A stretch of DNA of 64,000 bases from Polaromonas vacuolata (GCF_012584515.1 NZ_CP051461.1:914001-978000); one strand, 5' to 3'. Numbered from the stretch's first letter, positions 53,728-63,136 are shown. Notes: a model not told the origin generated them from the sequence alone. Numbers and translations: made by a program.

Positions 53728-54588
53728 TTAAACCGACTTTTTCTGCGCCGCATCCAAACCCAACGCGCTAGTGTCTAGTGCGCCGTGGCCCGCCGCTATC
53801 AATTGGTCCATGCGTGCTGCAATGCCGGGTAATGCTGACATCGGTCGGCCGTCAACTGCTTCCAACATTAGGCCAACATCTTTGCGTGCCATTGCCAATT
53901 CAAAGCTAGCGTTGAAGTCGCCGCTAGCCATATTTTTTCCGCGTATTTTGACCATGCCATTAAGGTCTAACCAGCCCAAAGTGTCCATCGCATCAGCGCC
54001 GTCCACACCGCTGGCTTGGGCCAATGTCAACACATCAGCCATCACGCCGACTAAGCCAATGATGGCGGCATTGCCAAACAATTTGTGGGCGGCAGCTAGA
54101 TCAGCTTGCTCGCCCAGATATTGAAGCTTGGAAGTCATTGCGGCCAACGCATCTTGCACGCTTTCAAACAAATCTTTAGGTCCTGCAACCATGATCACGC
54201 CCTTGGCTGCACGCGCTGCGGGTGGGCCCATAAAGACTGGGCAATGCAGGTAATTAATGCCCTCGGCCTGCAGACGTTTTGCCCGCGCCAAAGTCAATGC
54301 TGGCAGGGTAGTGCTGTGGTCAAGCAATACCGCGTTGGGTAGCAGACCTGCGCGGGCTGCTGCAATGACTTCTTCAACCACTGCATCGTCTTTTAATACC
54401 ATGTGCACCCGCTCTGCACCCTTGACGGCCTCAGCCGGTGTGGCGGCTGGCGTGATGCCAAACGCGGTCAATGCTTTGAGTTTGTCTTGTGAACGGTTCC
54501 AGGCCGTGACCTGGTCGCCGCGCTTGGCAGCAGCTTCAGCAAAAGCGCTGCCTAAAAGTCCACAACCGAGATATGCAATTTTTGCCAT
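53728..54588 (-). CDS. NAD-dependent beta-hydroxyacid dehydrogenase (HIBADH-like)
   Basis: A 286-residue 6-phosphogluconate/3-hydroxyisobutyrate dehydrogenase-family protein. NAD motif YLGCGLLGSAFAEAAAKRG; substrate part DHSTTLPALT; PVFMGPPAARAAKGVIMVAG; catalytic Lys in AAHKLFGNAAI. The substrate is a short beta-hydroxyacid, not identifiable here. It is divergent from the amidase. Confidence 0.88.
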   Translation of the reverse strand: MAKIAYLGCGLLGSAFAEAAAKRGDQVTAWNRSQDKLKALTAFGITPAATPAEAVKGAERVHMVLKDDAVVEEVIAAARAGLLPNAVLLDHSTTLPALTLARAKRLQAEGINYLHCPVFMGPPAARAAKGVIMVAGPKDLFESVQDALAAMTSKLQYLGEQADLAAAHKLFGNAAIIGLVGVMADVLTLAQASGVDGADAMDTLGWLDLNGMVKIRGKNMASGDFNASFELAMARKDVGLMLEAVDGRPMSALPGIAARMDQLIAAGHGALDTSALGLDAAQKKSV

Positions 54589-54771
54589 GATGACACTTTA
54601 TAAAAAAAAGTCAATTCCTGCGCCGCGTTTATTGGTGCGGACAGCTACCGAGCCGATTGGCCGGTGTTAAAAATCATCTTAACGTCTGCATGCTTTTGCT
54701 GCTCTGCGCTAACTTTTCTCTGCGTGATGCCAGCAAAATATTTCGCTAGCGATTAGACGTATAAGAGTGCC

Positions 54772-56256
54772 ATGCATTTATCAAAATTAATTGACGTCAA
54801 CGCTGGCTCAAATACCATCACCGACTTGGGCGCTGATGCGCTGTCCGAGGCCATTCATGCTAAGGCCGTGTCTTGCCGCGAGGTTATGCAGGCTTATCTA
54901 GACCGTATCGCGCGGGTCAATCCTCACGTCAATGCCATCATTAATTTACAAGATGCGGATAGCTTGTTAGCACAGGCGGATGTGCGCGACGCGCAGCTCG
55001 CCAATGGTCACAGCATGGGCTGGATGCACGGCATGCCGCAGGCCATTAAAGACCTTGCCATGGTCGCCGGCATACCTATGACGCAGGGCTCGCCGCTGCT
55101 AAAAAATAATATTCCTAGTCAAGACTGTTTGATGGTCGAGCGCATGAAAGCCGCCGGCTGCATAGTGATTGGTAAGACCAATACGCCCGAGTTTGGACTT
55201 GGCTCACACACTTTTAACCCGCTGTTTGGGGCGACCCGCAATCCCTATGATTTAGGAAAAACCGCTGGTGGCAGTAGTGGTGGTGCGGCCGTGGCCTTAG
55301 CGTGTCGCCTGTTACCAGTGGCCGATGGCAGTGACTTCATGGGCAGCCTGCGCAATCCTGCGGCTTGGAATAATGTTTTTGGTATGCGGCCTAGTCAGGG
55401 CAGGGTGCCGTCTTGGCCGGCGTCAGATGCGTATATTGCCCAGCTATCGACCGAAGGGCCGATGGGACGCAGCGTACGCGACATCGCCATGCTGCTGAGT
55501 ATTCAGGCCGGTTACGACACCCGCGCGCCGCTGTCCTTAGGCAGTGATGGTCGGCAATACAGCGCGCCTATTGCCGGACCGGCTCAGCCTTGGCGCATCG
55601 GTTGGTTGGGTGACCTTGATGGCTATCTGGCTATGGAAGATGGCATTTTAGACAGTTGTAAAAGCGGTTTGAATCGCTTAGAGGGCATTGGCTGTGTGGT
55701 GGATAGTTTGCCTTTAGGCACGGCGCCTGCGCCGATTTGGCAAGCCTGGCTGGTGTGGCGGCGCGCACTGGTGGCATCGCGCTTACTGCCGTTTACGCAA
55801 ACGGCTGAGCAACGCGCTTTGTTAAAACCCGAGGCTTTGTGGGAGTGCGGTCAAGCTGGCGAATTGAGCGCCGCACAGTTGTTAGCGGCCAGCGCCCAAC
55901 GCACAGCTTTTTACAACCATATGTGCAAGTTGTTTGTACGCCATGACTTTTTGGTTTTACCAACTGCTCAAGTCTGGCCGTTTGAAGTTAGCCAACACTG
56001 GCCAAAGCGTATTGGTGAGCGTGAGATGGACAGCTATCACCGCTGGATGGAAGTGGTGATTTACGCGACTTTTGCCGGCCTGCCTTGCATTAATGTGCCG
56101 GTAGGCTTTAACGCGCAAGGCTTGCCAATGGGTATGCAAATCATAGGTCGGCCGCGTGGTGATATGTCTGTATTGCAATTAGCCCATGCTTACGAAGCAG
56201 TCGCGCAAGACTTGCTGGCGCGCAGGCCAGCGGAGTCTACTTTTTCAGCGCAATAA
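54772..56256 (+). CDS. Amidase-signature enzyme
   Basis: A 494-residue amidase. The Ser-Ser-Lys triad is visible: Lys in GMPQAIKDLAMV, cis-Ser in VADGSDFMGSLRNP, and nucleophile Ser in TAGGSSGGAAVAL. The GSSGG block and HTFNPLFGATRNPYD are family-typical. It hydrolyses an amide to acid and ammonia; the substrate is unknown. It ends eight bases before an IS30 end fragment. Confidence 0.92.
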   Translation: MHLSKLIDVNAGSNTITDLGADALSEAIHAKAVSCREVMQAYLDRIARVNPHVNAIINLQDADSLLAQADVRDAQLANGHSMGWMHGMPQAIKDLAMVAGIPMTQGSPLLKNNIPSQDCLMVERMKAAGCIVIGKTNTPEFGLGSHTFNPLFGATRNPYDLGKTAGGSSGGAAVALACRLLPVADGSDFMGSLRNPAAWNNVFGMRPSQGRVPSWPASDAYIAQLSTEGPMGRSVRDIAMLLSIQAGYDTRAPLSLGSDGRQYSAPIAGPAQPWRIGWLGDLDGYLAMEDGILDSCKSGLNRLEGIGCVVDSLPLGTAPAPIWQAWLVWRRALVASRLLPFTQTAEQRALLKPEALWECGQAGELSAAQLLAASAQRTAFYNHMCKLFVRHDFLVLPTAQVWPFEVSQHWPKRIGEREMDSYHRWMEVVIYATFAGLPCINVPVGFNAQGLPMGMQIIGRPRGDMSVLQLAHAYEAVAQDLLARRPAESTFSAQ

Positions 56257-56652
56257 ATCAGGCGCGGATTCAAGCTTGAAGTGCAGCCGCGCATTTTGTG
56301 GAAACATGGCTTTGAGCGCGTCTGCGTCCATTTCGGCTTTAAATTAAAGCGTGACCTGAGTGCTTAGTCGCGCTGCGCTGCAGGCCTGTCGCTGATTTCG
56401 TCGAGCAGGCGTTTGACGTGCGTCAGACGATCCCATGGAGAGAGGCCCAGTGCGTAAGGCTACATGCGCGCCCAACCCCAAACAGCATATCGACCTATTT
56501 GTATTTGTCGCCATGCTTGTTAAATAAAAGTGCACGGGTAGGAATACAAAAATATTTACTCAAACTGAGTGCATCTGTCTGTTGATGAATAATAAGTATG
56601 CATACCTTGTGTTAGCCTCCCGGCTTATTCTTACAACAAGAGGTATCGATTT
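56257..56652. other. Intergenic region with IS30 end and a possible gene remnant
   Basis: About 400 bp. An IS30 terminal-repeat fragment lies at 56264-56289. On the minus strand about 30 codons ending near 56370 (YALGLSPWDRLTHVKRLLDE) look coding-like but are preceded by a stop, so they may be the end of a decayed gene. No family is recognised. Confidence 0.4.
56264..56289. repeat. Solo IS30 terminal inverted repeat
   Basis: GCGGATTCAAGCTTGAAGTGCA (positions 56264-56285) is identical over 22 bases to the right-end repeat of the three IS30 copies. The match then continues CCG after one mismatch. No transposase is near, so this is an IS scar. Confidence 0.82.
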
Positions 56653-57972
56653 ATGAGTGCTGGCGCTAGCCACAAGGGCAACACAGGCCACGAAGATTCC
56701 GCTGAAGTCTCCGCGGTCTACGCCAAAGTTACATGGCGACTAATTCCGTTTCTTTTTCTTTGCTACATCGTCGCCTACCTAGACCGGGTTAACGTTGGTT
56801 TCGCCAAACTAACCATGCTCTCAGACCTCAATTTGAGTGAGGCAGTCTACGGTTTAGGCGCGGGTATTTTCTTCGTGGGTTATTTTCTTTTTGAAGTGCC
56901 TAGCAACATCATCTTGCATAAGGTTGGCGCGCGCCGCTGGATTGCGCGAATCATGATTACTTGGGGCGTGATCTCGGGTTGCATGATGTTTGTGACCAGT
57001 GAATGGTCTTTTTATATATTGCGTTTTTTGCTCGGTATTGCTGAAGCGGGATTTTTCCCCGGCATTATTTTGTATATCACTTACTGGTTTCCCGCTGACC
57101 GCCGCGGAAAAATCACCACACTATTTATGACCGCTATTCCGCTGGCCGGTGTGGTGGGTGGACCGTTATCGGGTTGGATTTTGCAGAGTATGGACGGCAC
57201 CATGGGCTACGCCGGCTGGCAGTGGTTGTTTGTGGTCGAAGCAGTTCCTTCCGTCATCATGGGCGTGCTGGTCTTGGTGTTGATGACCGATGGCATTTCA
57301 CATGCGAAATGGCTTAACCCGCGTGAAAAGAAAATTTTGCAAGACCGCATTGATGCTGATGGTCAAGACAAGCAAGATCACTCGATTAAGAAAATTTTCA
57401 CCAGCTTGATGATTTGGCGCTTTGCACTGATTTATTTCTGCTTCGTCATGGGTCTGTATGGGATTGGCTTTTGGTTGCCTAGTTTGATCAAAGGCATGGG
57501 TGTTGCTGGCGCGCTGGATATTGGTTTGCTGTCTGCGATTCCCTATGCAGTAGCAGTCGTTGGCATGGTCTTGGTTAGCCGCAGCGCCGACAAGCACAGC
57601 GAGCGCCGCTGGCATGTGGCCATCCCGGCTGTGCTGGGCGCTATCGGTTTAATTTTAAGTGTGCTGCTGCACGGCAATGCAGTGCTTTCCATGGCCGCAC
57701 TAAGTCTGGGCACCTTTGGAATTTTGACCTCGCTGCCATTGTTTTGGAGTTTGCCAACTGCATTCTTGCGCGGTACAGCGGCCGCGGCCGGCATTGCGCT
57801 GATTAACTCGCTGGGTAATTTAGCCGGTTTCGTCAGCCCATTTTTGATTGGCGTGATCAAGACCCGTACCCAGAGCACTGACGCTGGCATGTATATGCTG
57901 GCGGCTTCCTTAGTCGTGGGTGCTTTGCTGACGCTGAGTATTTCCGCCAAGTCGATAGCTGAGAAAAAGTAA
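56653..57972 (+). CDS. MFS transporter, anion:cation symporter family
   Basis: A 439-residue, about 12-helix permease. ACS-family signatures: YLDRVNVGFAKLTML in the first helix, GYFLFEVPSNIILHKVGARRWIARIM, and GIAEAGFFPGIILYITYWFPADRRGK in pieces. The family imports organic acids such as phthalate, glucarate or 4-hydroxyphenylacetate with protons. The neighbouring amidase and dehydrogenases suggest an acid or amide-derived substrate. Confidence 0.9.
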   Translation: MSAGASHKGNTGHEDSAEVSAVYAKVTWRLIPFLFLCYIVAYLDRVNVGFAKLTMLSDLNLSEAVYGLGAGIFFVGYFLFEVPSNIILHKVGARRWIARIMITWGVISGCMMFVTSEWSFYILRFLLGIAEAGFFPGIILYITYWFPADRRGKITTLFMTAIPLAGVVGGPLSGWILQSMDGTMGYAGWQWLFVVEAVPSVIMGVLVLVLMTDGISHAKWLNPREKKILQDRIDADGQDKQDHSIKKIFTSLMIWRFALIYFCFVMGLYGIGFWLPSLIKGMGVAGALDIGLLSAIPYAVAVVGMVLVSRSADKHSERRWHVAIPAVLGAIGLILSVLLHGNAVLSMAALSLGTFGILTSLPLFWSLPTAFLRGTAAAAGIALINSLGNLAGFVSPFLIGVIKTRTQSTDAGMYMLAASLVVGALLTLSISAKSIAEKK

Positions 57973-58004
57973 CCGTCAACCTAAACCTCAGTTAATAAAA
58001 CCTT

Positions 58005-58040
58005 AAAACGGATCAGCTAAAAACTGATCCGTTTTTTTTT
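58005..58040. terminator. Terminator after the MFS gene
   Basis: AAAACGGATCAG / CTGATCCGTTTT arms, 12 pairs with a 7-base loop, then ten T residues in total. It also has an A-run on the other side and would serve the convergent YdcZ pair. Confidence 0.93.
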
Positions 58041-58046
58041 TATGCT

Positions 58047-58511
58047 TTATTGAGCGGCTTTTTTTGCACTTTTATTGCTGCGGTAAATCAGTACCAATGC
58101 CAAGCTCAGACAAACCATGGCGGCGATCCGGCTGTCCGACAGTGCAATCGCAGGGTTGCCCAACCAGCCAAAATTATCTATCAGCATGCTCATGCCAAGC
58201 TGGCCGACAATTGCGGTCACAGTCGCGGCTGCCGTGCCAATACGCGGCACAGCTGCCACCATTGAGACCATGTAGACCACGCCAAACAGCGCGCCCATTA
58301 ACTGCCATTTCGGCACGCTCAGCAGATTTTCGGCATGCGGTGGTTCAAAAAAGAAAACCAGTAGCGCAGTGATGACCGCGCCGACTATAAAAGTTAAAAA
58401 GCTAGAGCGTAGTACGCCGACTCGCTGGCCAAGACGGCCATTGATGGCGGCTTGAATGCTCAGTGCCACGCCGGCAGCAACCACTAGTGCGGTGAGAATT
58501 AATTCGCTCAT
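58047..58511 (-). CDS. YdcZ-family DMT membrane protein, second of a pair
   Basis: A 154-residue protein with about five hydrophobic helices and the DUF606/YdcZ pattern AAINGRLGQRVGVLRSSFLTFIVG, WQLMGALFGVVYMVSMVAAVP, and GQLGMSMLIDNFGWLG. These half-size drug/metabolite-superfamily proteins often work as heteromeric pairs, as here. The start overlaps the upstream gene by four bases. The substrate is unknown. Confidence 0.87.
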   Translation of the reverse strand: MSELILTALVVAAGVALSIQAAINGRLGQRVGVLRSSFLTFIVGAVITALLVFFFEPPHAENLLSVPKWQLMGALFGVVYMVSMVAAVPRIGTAAATVTAIVGQLGMSMLIDNFGWLGNPAIALSDSRIAAMVCLSLALVLIYRSNKSAKKAAQ

Positions 58512-58963
58512 TGCGCACCGCCTGCAATTAACACCAATGCGGCGACGATGAGTGCCAGCGCCAGCAAGCGCTCAGGCCCGACCCGCTTATGTGCCGTGCC
58601 TAGCCAGCCGAAGTGGTCAATCAACAAACTCGCGCCGACTTGGCCCGAGAGTATGGCAACCATGGTCATACCAATGCCGATATAGGGTGTGGCCACTGTC
58701 AGTACCACCACATAAATAGGGCCGAGCAGGCCACCTAATAGTTGCCAGCGCGGTAACTCTTTAAAAGCTGGCCCGTCTTTGGGTCCAAAAAACAGCAGCA
58801 GCAAACCGAGTAAGGCGCTACCTACGCCGAAGATGCTCAGCGTCGCCCAGAGGTGACCAACGTCGTTGCCAAGCGGGCCGAGTAAACCGGCCTCGACCGA
58901 CAAGCCCATACCGGCAAATATTACCAAGGGTAAAAGTAAAAAATTCAAACTCACAAAGAACAT
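58508..58963 (-). CDS. YdcZ-family DMT membrane protein, first of a pair
   Basis: A 151-residue paralogue of the following gene: SVEAGLLGPLGNDVGHLWATL, WQLLGGLLGPIYVVVLTVATP and SGQVGASLLIDHFGWLGTAH line up with it closely. The two arose by duplication and are translationally coupled. It is divergent from a LysR gene, which is a likely regulator. Confidence 0.87.
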   Translation of the reverse strand: MFFVSLNFLLLPLVIFAGMGLSVEAGLLGPLGNDVGHLWATLSIFGVGSALLGLLLLFFGPKDGPAFKELPRWQLLGGLLGPIYVVVLTVATPYIGIGMTMVAILSGQVGASLLIDHFGWLGTAHKRVGPERLLALALIVAALVLIAGGAQ

Positions 58964-59083
58964 CCTGACTTACAAAACAATTAAATAACTGGCAAGAGGT
59001 CGATTCTGATCGCTTTCGTCATATGAATAAACGGCACAATCGCCATAACACTTGTGAGGAAATTGCATCAATGGAGTCGTACT

Positions 59084-60025
59084 TTGGATAAATTTAATGA
59101 CTTGAGCATCAAGACTTTGCGCTTGTTTGTGGCGGTCTTGAACCACGGCAGCTTTTCTGAGGTGGCACGTCAAGAGGGTATTTCTCCGTCCTCCATCTCA
59201 CGTCAAATTCAGCAGATGGAGGCGGCCTTGGGTCAGCAGCTTTTTTACCGGCATACGCGCGCGGTCAATGCCACTGAGGCGGGTCGCTTGCTGGGCTTTC
59301 ACGCGCGCAAAGTGTTGGCGCAACTGGCTGAGGCGGGGCTGGCCTTGCAAGAGCAGGCTAATCAGCCCAGCGGTCAGATACGTATCAATGCGCCGCTGGC
59401 TTTTGGACAACTCCATATCGCGCCGCATCTGGCTGAACTGTGCCAGCTCTATCCGCAATTGAGCATAGATTTGCAGCAGACCGACAGCTTCGTAGACCCA
59501 TTGCTGGCGGCAGAAGATTTGTTGTTTCGAATTGGCGTGCTCAATGATTCGGGCATGCAGGGCCGAATCTTAGCGGCACAAAACTATAGGCTCGCGGCCA
59601 GCCCGACCTATCTCGCTAAGGCTGGCGTGCCGCTAACACCGGAACAATTACAGCAGCATCAATGCTTAATTTTTAAGGGCGACCATGGACCGCAGCGTTG
59701 GTTTTTTCGCTATCCCGGTCAAGACTGGACGGCGCACGCGTTGCGCGGACCGTTGCAAGGCAATAACGCAAAAACCCTTACCCAAGCAGCGTTAGACGGC
59801 ATGGGCTTGGTGATGTTTCCAACTTGGTTGATCGCTCAAGCTTTGCGTGATGGCTCTCTGGTGACGGTGCTGCCAGACTACGCGGTATCCAACAGCCTAG
59901 AGCAGCAACAAATCGCAGCGCTTTATCCCGGTGGGCGTCATCTCTCGCTCAAGGTTAGAGCCGTGATTGACTTTTTTGTCGCTAAATACGGCTCGCCCGC
60001 TTACTGGGATGTGGGCGGTTTTTAG
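59084..60025 (+). CDS. LysR-family regulator
   Basis: About 313 residues. Winged helix SIKTLRLFVAVLNHGSFSEVARQEGISPSSISRQIQQMEAALG in consecutive parts, then a substrate domain GQIRINAPLAFGQLHIAPHLAEL of the CrgA-like type. The start is uncertain: TTG at 59084 (DKFNDLSIKT) fits the family length; a GTG at 59054 is possible. It is divergent from the YdcZ pair and convergent with the BKACE gene. Confidence 0.85.
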   Translation: MDKFNDLSIKTLRLFVAVLNHGSFSEVARQEGISPSSISRQIQQMEAALGQQLFYRHTRAVNATEAGRLLGFHARKVLAQLAEAGLALQEQANQPSGQIRINAPLAFGQLHIAPHLAELCQLYPQLSIDLQQTDSFVDPLLAAEDLLFRIGVLNDSGMQGRILAAQNYRLAASPTYLAKAGVPLTPEQLQQHQCLIFKGDHGPQRWFFRYPGQDWTAHALRGPLQGNNAKTLTQAALDGMGLVMFPTWLIAQALRDGSLVTVLPDYAVSNSLEQQQIAALYPGGRHLSLKVRAVIDFFVAKYGSPAYWDVGGF

Positions 60026-60041
60026 CTTGTAGTTGCTGGGC

Positions 60042-60974
60042 TTAAAAATTCACGTTGTCGCGGCCCTTGAGGTTCAAAATCTCACGCGCCTCATCCGGCG
60101 TAGCGACTTCCAGGCTTAACGCATGAATCATGGCGACGGCGCGCTTGACTTGATCGGCATTGGTTTTTGCCAATTGTCCCGGGCCGTCCCAGAGCGAATC
60201 TTCCAGCCCAACCCGCAGATTGCCGCCCATGGCCAGCGACTGCGCAGCGATAGGCATTTGGTTGCGACCTGCGCCCAGCACTGACCAAACGTAATCGTCA
60301 CCAAACAGCCGGTCCGCCGTGCGCTTCATGTGGGCTACGTCCTCGGGATGAGGGCCAATCCCGCCCAGCAATCCAAACACCGATTGAATTAAAAACGGCG
60401 GCTTGATCAAGCCGCGTTCAATGAAGTGGGCGGCGGTGTAGAGGTGACCTATGTCGTAGCATTCGATTTCAAAGCGCGTGCCGTTGTCAGCGCAGCTCTC
60501 CAAAATATGCGCGATGTCTTTGAAAGTATTTTTAAATACTCTGTCATCGCTGTTGGCCAAATAGGGAATTTCCCAATCGTATTTGAAGTTTTTAAACCGC
60601 TCCAACATGCCGTACAAACCGAAGTTCATAGAACCCATGTTGAGTGATGCAACTTCTGGCTTGTAGGTATGCACAGGCACCAAGCGTTCAGCAACCTGCA
60701 TAGTCGGTGCGCCGCCTGTGGTGATGTTGATGACTACATCGGTGGCGGCTTTTATCTGCGGCAAAAAGTCTTTGAATAACGCCGGGTCTTGTGAGGGTGA
60801 GCCGTCTTCTAGTTTGCGTGCATGTAAATGCACAATGGCGGCACCGGCTTGGGCCGCACCAATCGCCGCGGCGGCGATTTCTTCACTGGTAATGGGCAGG
60901 TAGGGCGACATTGACGGCGTATGTATGGCACCGGTTACTGCGCAAGTAATAATGACTTTTTTAGATTTCTTCAC
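60042..60974 (-). CDS. BKACE (DUF849) beta-keto acid cleavage enzyme
   Basis: A 310-residue BKACE enzyme that condenses a beta-keto acid with acetyl-CoA and splits it into acetoacetate and a new CoA ester. Zinc ligands appear in AIVHLHARKLEDGSPSQDP; the ITTGG block and FEIECYDIGHLY also match. It follows a CRYL1-like dehydrogenase by 41 bases on the same strand, which would supply the beta-keto acid, as in carnitine degradation. The actual substrate cannot be read from the sequence. Confidence 0.9.
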   Translation of the reverse strand: MKKSKKVIITCAVTGAIHTPSMSPYLPITSEEIAAAAIGAAQAGAAIVHLHARKLEDGSPSQDPALFKDFLPQIKAATDVVINITTGGAPTMQVAERLVPVHTYKPEVASLNMGSMNFGLYGMLERFKNFKYDWEIPYLANSDDRVFKNTFKDIAHILESCADNGTRFEIECYDIGHLYTAAHFIERGLIKPPFLIQSVFGLLGGIGPHPEDVAHMKRTADRLFGDDYVWSVLGAGRNQMPIAAQSLAMGGNLRVGLEDSLWDGPGQLAKTNADQVKRAVAMIHALSLEVATPDEAREILNLKGRDNVNF

Positions 60975-61015
60975 GGCTTGTCTCCTTGGTTTTTTATTAA
61001 AAAATAAGTTTGGTT

Positions 61016-61948
61016 TTAGTTTGTCTGATTGCGTTTGTGCGCCACCAAAGCCATTAGCCGGTTGTCGCGCCAGCGCGTGCGTTCCGCCAATTCGGCGGCT
61101 GATAACTCTGAGCGCCGTTCAGCTTCAAGCTTTAGCAGCACTGCGTTTTCCCATTCGTTTGGCAACTGCGCTTTGGCGACATTTTTATAGGTCGGCCCAT
61201 AACGCTGGGCATAGTCAATCACGCCGCCGGGCGCATTTAAATCAATGGTTTCAAACGGCCCCATAAAAGCCCAACGCAGACCCAGACCGTCTTTCATGAC
61301 CTTGTCCAGATCGGCTGCTGAGGCGTAACCCTCGGCATATAAATTGAGTGCCTCGTTAAGCACCGCGCCTTGAATGCGGTTGAGCAAAAAGCCGGTGATC
61401 TCTTTTTTCAGCAGTACCGGTGTTTGGCCCGCTCGGCTGTAGAGGTCGTGGGCTCGCTGCACAGCCGCCTCTGAAGTCCAAGGCGCTGGCGCAATTTCAA
61501 CCAAAGGCACGAGGTAGGGCGGGTTGACCGGATGGCCCACTAAGATGCGGCCCTTTCCGGCTAAATCGGCAGAAAACTCTGACGCCATTAACCATGAGGT
61601 TGAGCTAGCCAAAATCGTCTCCGGCCCACAAAGCGCATCAAGCGCAGCAAATATTTCGCGCTTAGCTTCAATCGTTTCGCGTATGTTTTCTTGCACCAGC
61701 GCAGCGCCTTGAACCGCTTCAGCCAAACTGCTTGCGATGCGAATACGCGCCAACACACTAGCCGGCGCTTCTTCAATTAAGCCGTGTTCGGCTAAGTCGC
61801 TGATGTTCTCTAGCAGCAATGCTTGGCAGTCAAGCAGCGCTTGTGGTGCGGCGTCGTAAAGCCCTACCTCGCAGCCCGCGCGTGCAAACACAATCGCCCA
61901 AGCACGGCCGATTAAGCCGGCGCCAATGATGGCAATTTTTTCGTTCAT
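61016..61948 (-). CDS. CRYL1-like 3-hydroxyacid dehydrogenase
   Basis: A 310-residue NAD enzyme of the 3-hydroxyacyl-CoA dehydrogenase fold. NAD motif IAIIGAGLIGRAWAIVFARAG; catalytic His in VGHPVNPPYLVPLVEI; the lambda-crystallin/L-gulonate dehydrogenase block DGLGLRWAFMGPFETIDLNAP. Carnitine dehydrogenase belongs to the same broad group. It is the first gene of a two-gene unit with the BKACE enzyme. Confidence 0.88.
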   Translation of the reverse strand: MNEKIAIIGAGLIGRAWAIVFARAGCEVGLYDAAPQALLDCQALLLENISDLAEHGLIEEAPASVLARIRIASSLAEAVQGAALVQENIRETIEAKREIFAALDALCGPETILASSTSWLMASEFSADLAGKGRILVGHPVNPPYLVPLVEIAPAPWTSEAAVQRAHDLYSRAGQTPVLLKKEITGFLLNRIQGAVLNEALNLYAEGYASAADLDKVMKDGLGLRWAFMGPFETIDLNAPGGVIDYAQRYGPTYKNVAKAQLPNEWENAVLLKLEAERRSELSAAELAERTRWRDNRLMALVAHKRNQTN

Positions 61949-62047
61949 GTGGTTTGTCCCTTTGTTGCCAAAGCTTAGACCTTAACGCAGTACGCTAAAT
62001 TCTGGTCAGGGACTGGTCAAATCAAGTTTGATTCGTTTTTTAGGGAC

Positions 62048-63136
62048 GGCGGATTCAAGCTTGAAGTGCAACCGTATGCTGATAGGACTCTAACTGTTCC
62101 ATAAAAACCTGATGCGGCGTTCGATACCCTAAACATTTTCTAGGACGATGATTGAGCCTGTGCATCGCTAAAGCAATGTCATCGTCGGTGATGCAATTAA
62201 AGCGCATCCCCTTTGGGAAAAACTGGCGAATCAAACCGTTCATATTCTCGTTTGCCCCACGCTCCCACGAGGCGTATGGATGGGCGAAAAAGAAATCTGC
62301 ACTCAGCGCAGAAGCTATTCGTTCATGCTGAGAAAATTCCTTGCCGTTATCTGTCGTGAGTGTGTGCACGCAATGAGCGAATGGTTTAAGTAAAGTGATT
62401 AACGCGTCCCCTACGGCTTGCGCTGTTTTGAATGGCACGTGGAAAATTATTGAATACCGAGAGACACGCTCGTTAATCGTCACTAGGGCTTGCTTCTGCC
62501 CGGCACCAATCACCAGATCAGCCTCCCAGTCGCCAAAGCGCGCACGCTCAAGCACGATGGCGGGTCGCAGTTCTATTGAGACCTGGCGAGAGATGGTGCC
62601 GCGCCGTTCACGGCCGCTGCTGCGTTTTTTTCGCGTCTTCTGGCAACGCAGTGTTTTATGCAAGCTGCCGCCCGCGCGTTTGTCAGCGTAGATGTACTGG
62701 TAAATGCTCTCATAGCTAACACCGGGTTGGCATCGAGCTTCGAGGTGGCCGCTGATTTGTTCGGGGCTCCAAGCCTCAGCCAACTTTTCCTCCACTACAG
62801 CCCATGTCGAGTCAGCAACTCTAGGACTGTTGGCGCAGGCAAGTCTACGTTCTTGGGCTTTGTCATTTGCCTGCTTAGGGCGATAGCCTCGTAGACCGCG
62901 GTTACGACGCAACTCACGGCTGATGCTCGATTTATCACGGTCCATCATTTTTGCAATTTCACTTTGATTGAAGTTTGCTTTGACGAGGATTGCAATCTGG
63001 TAACGTTCGTCACGGGTGAGGTGTGTGTAAATCATTCTGGGCAACTTTGACTTGGTAGTCGGGAAGCTTGGATGCTCTCACATCTCACCCACCCGTACGG
63101 TTAATTTCAAAGTTGCACTTCAGACTTGAATCCGCG
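62048..63136 (-). mobile_element. IS30-family insertion sequence, copy 3 (complete, inverted)
   Basis: 1089 bp, opposite orientation to the other two copies, with the same end repeats and a perfect 3-bp target duplication GAC (62045-62047, 63137-63139). It is the most diverged of the three. Confidence 0.96.
62055..63035 (-). CDS. IS30-family transposase, copy 3
   Basis: Intact transposase with all DDE residues. It differs from copy 1 at several residues, for example ARCQPGV for ASHQPGV, GGSLHK for GGTLHK, ISRQV for ISHQV, RPAIV for RPDIV and EFSQHE for EFAQHE. Confidence 0.95.
   Translation of the reverse strand: MIYTHLTRDERYQIAILVKANFNQSEIAKMMDRDKSSISRELRRNRGLRGYRPKQANDKAQERRLACANSPRVADSTWAVVEEKLAEAWSPEQISGHLEARCQPGVSYESIYQYIYADKRAGGSLHKTLRCQKTRKKRSSGRERRGTISRQVSIELRPAIVLERARFGDWEADLVIGAGQKQALVTINERVSRYSIIFHVPFKTAQAVGDALITLLKPFAHCVHTLTTDNGKEFSQHERIASALSADFFFAHPYASWERGANENMNGLIRQFFPKGMRFNCITDDDIALAMHRLNHRPRKCLGYRTPHQVFMEQLESYQHTVALQA

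Noticed and set aside
53575..53780. Open frame of about 65 codons through the 12-base repeat (Leu-Asp-Glu-Lys)
   Set aside because: It has no plausible start codon or Shine-Dalgarno and runs antisense into the dehydrogenase gene.
56344..56535. Minus-strand ORF of 63 codons after the amidase
   Set aside because: Composition and lack of a Shine-Dalgarno do not support it. A different frame in the same place looks more coding-like but is short, so only a possible remnant is noted.
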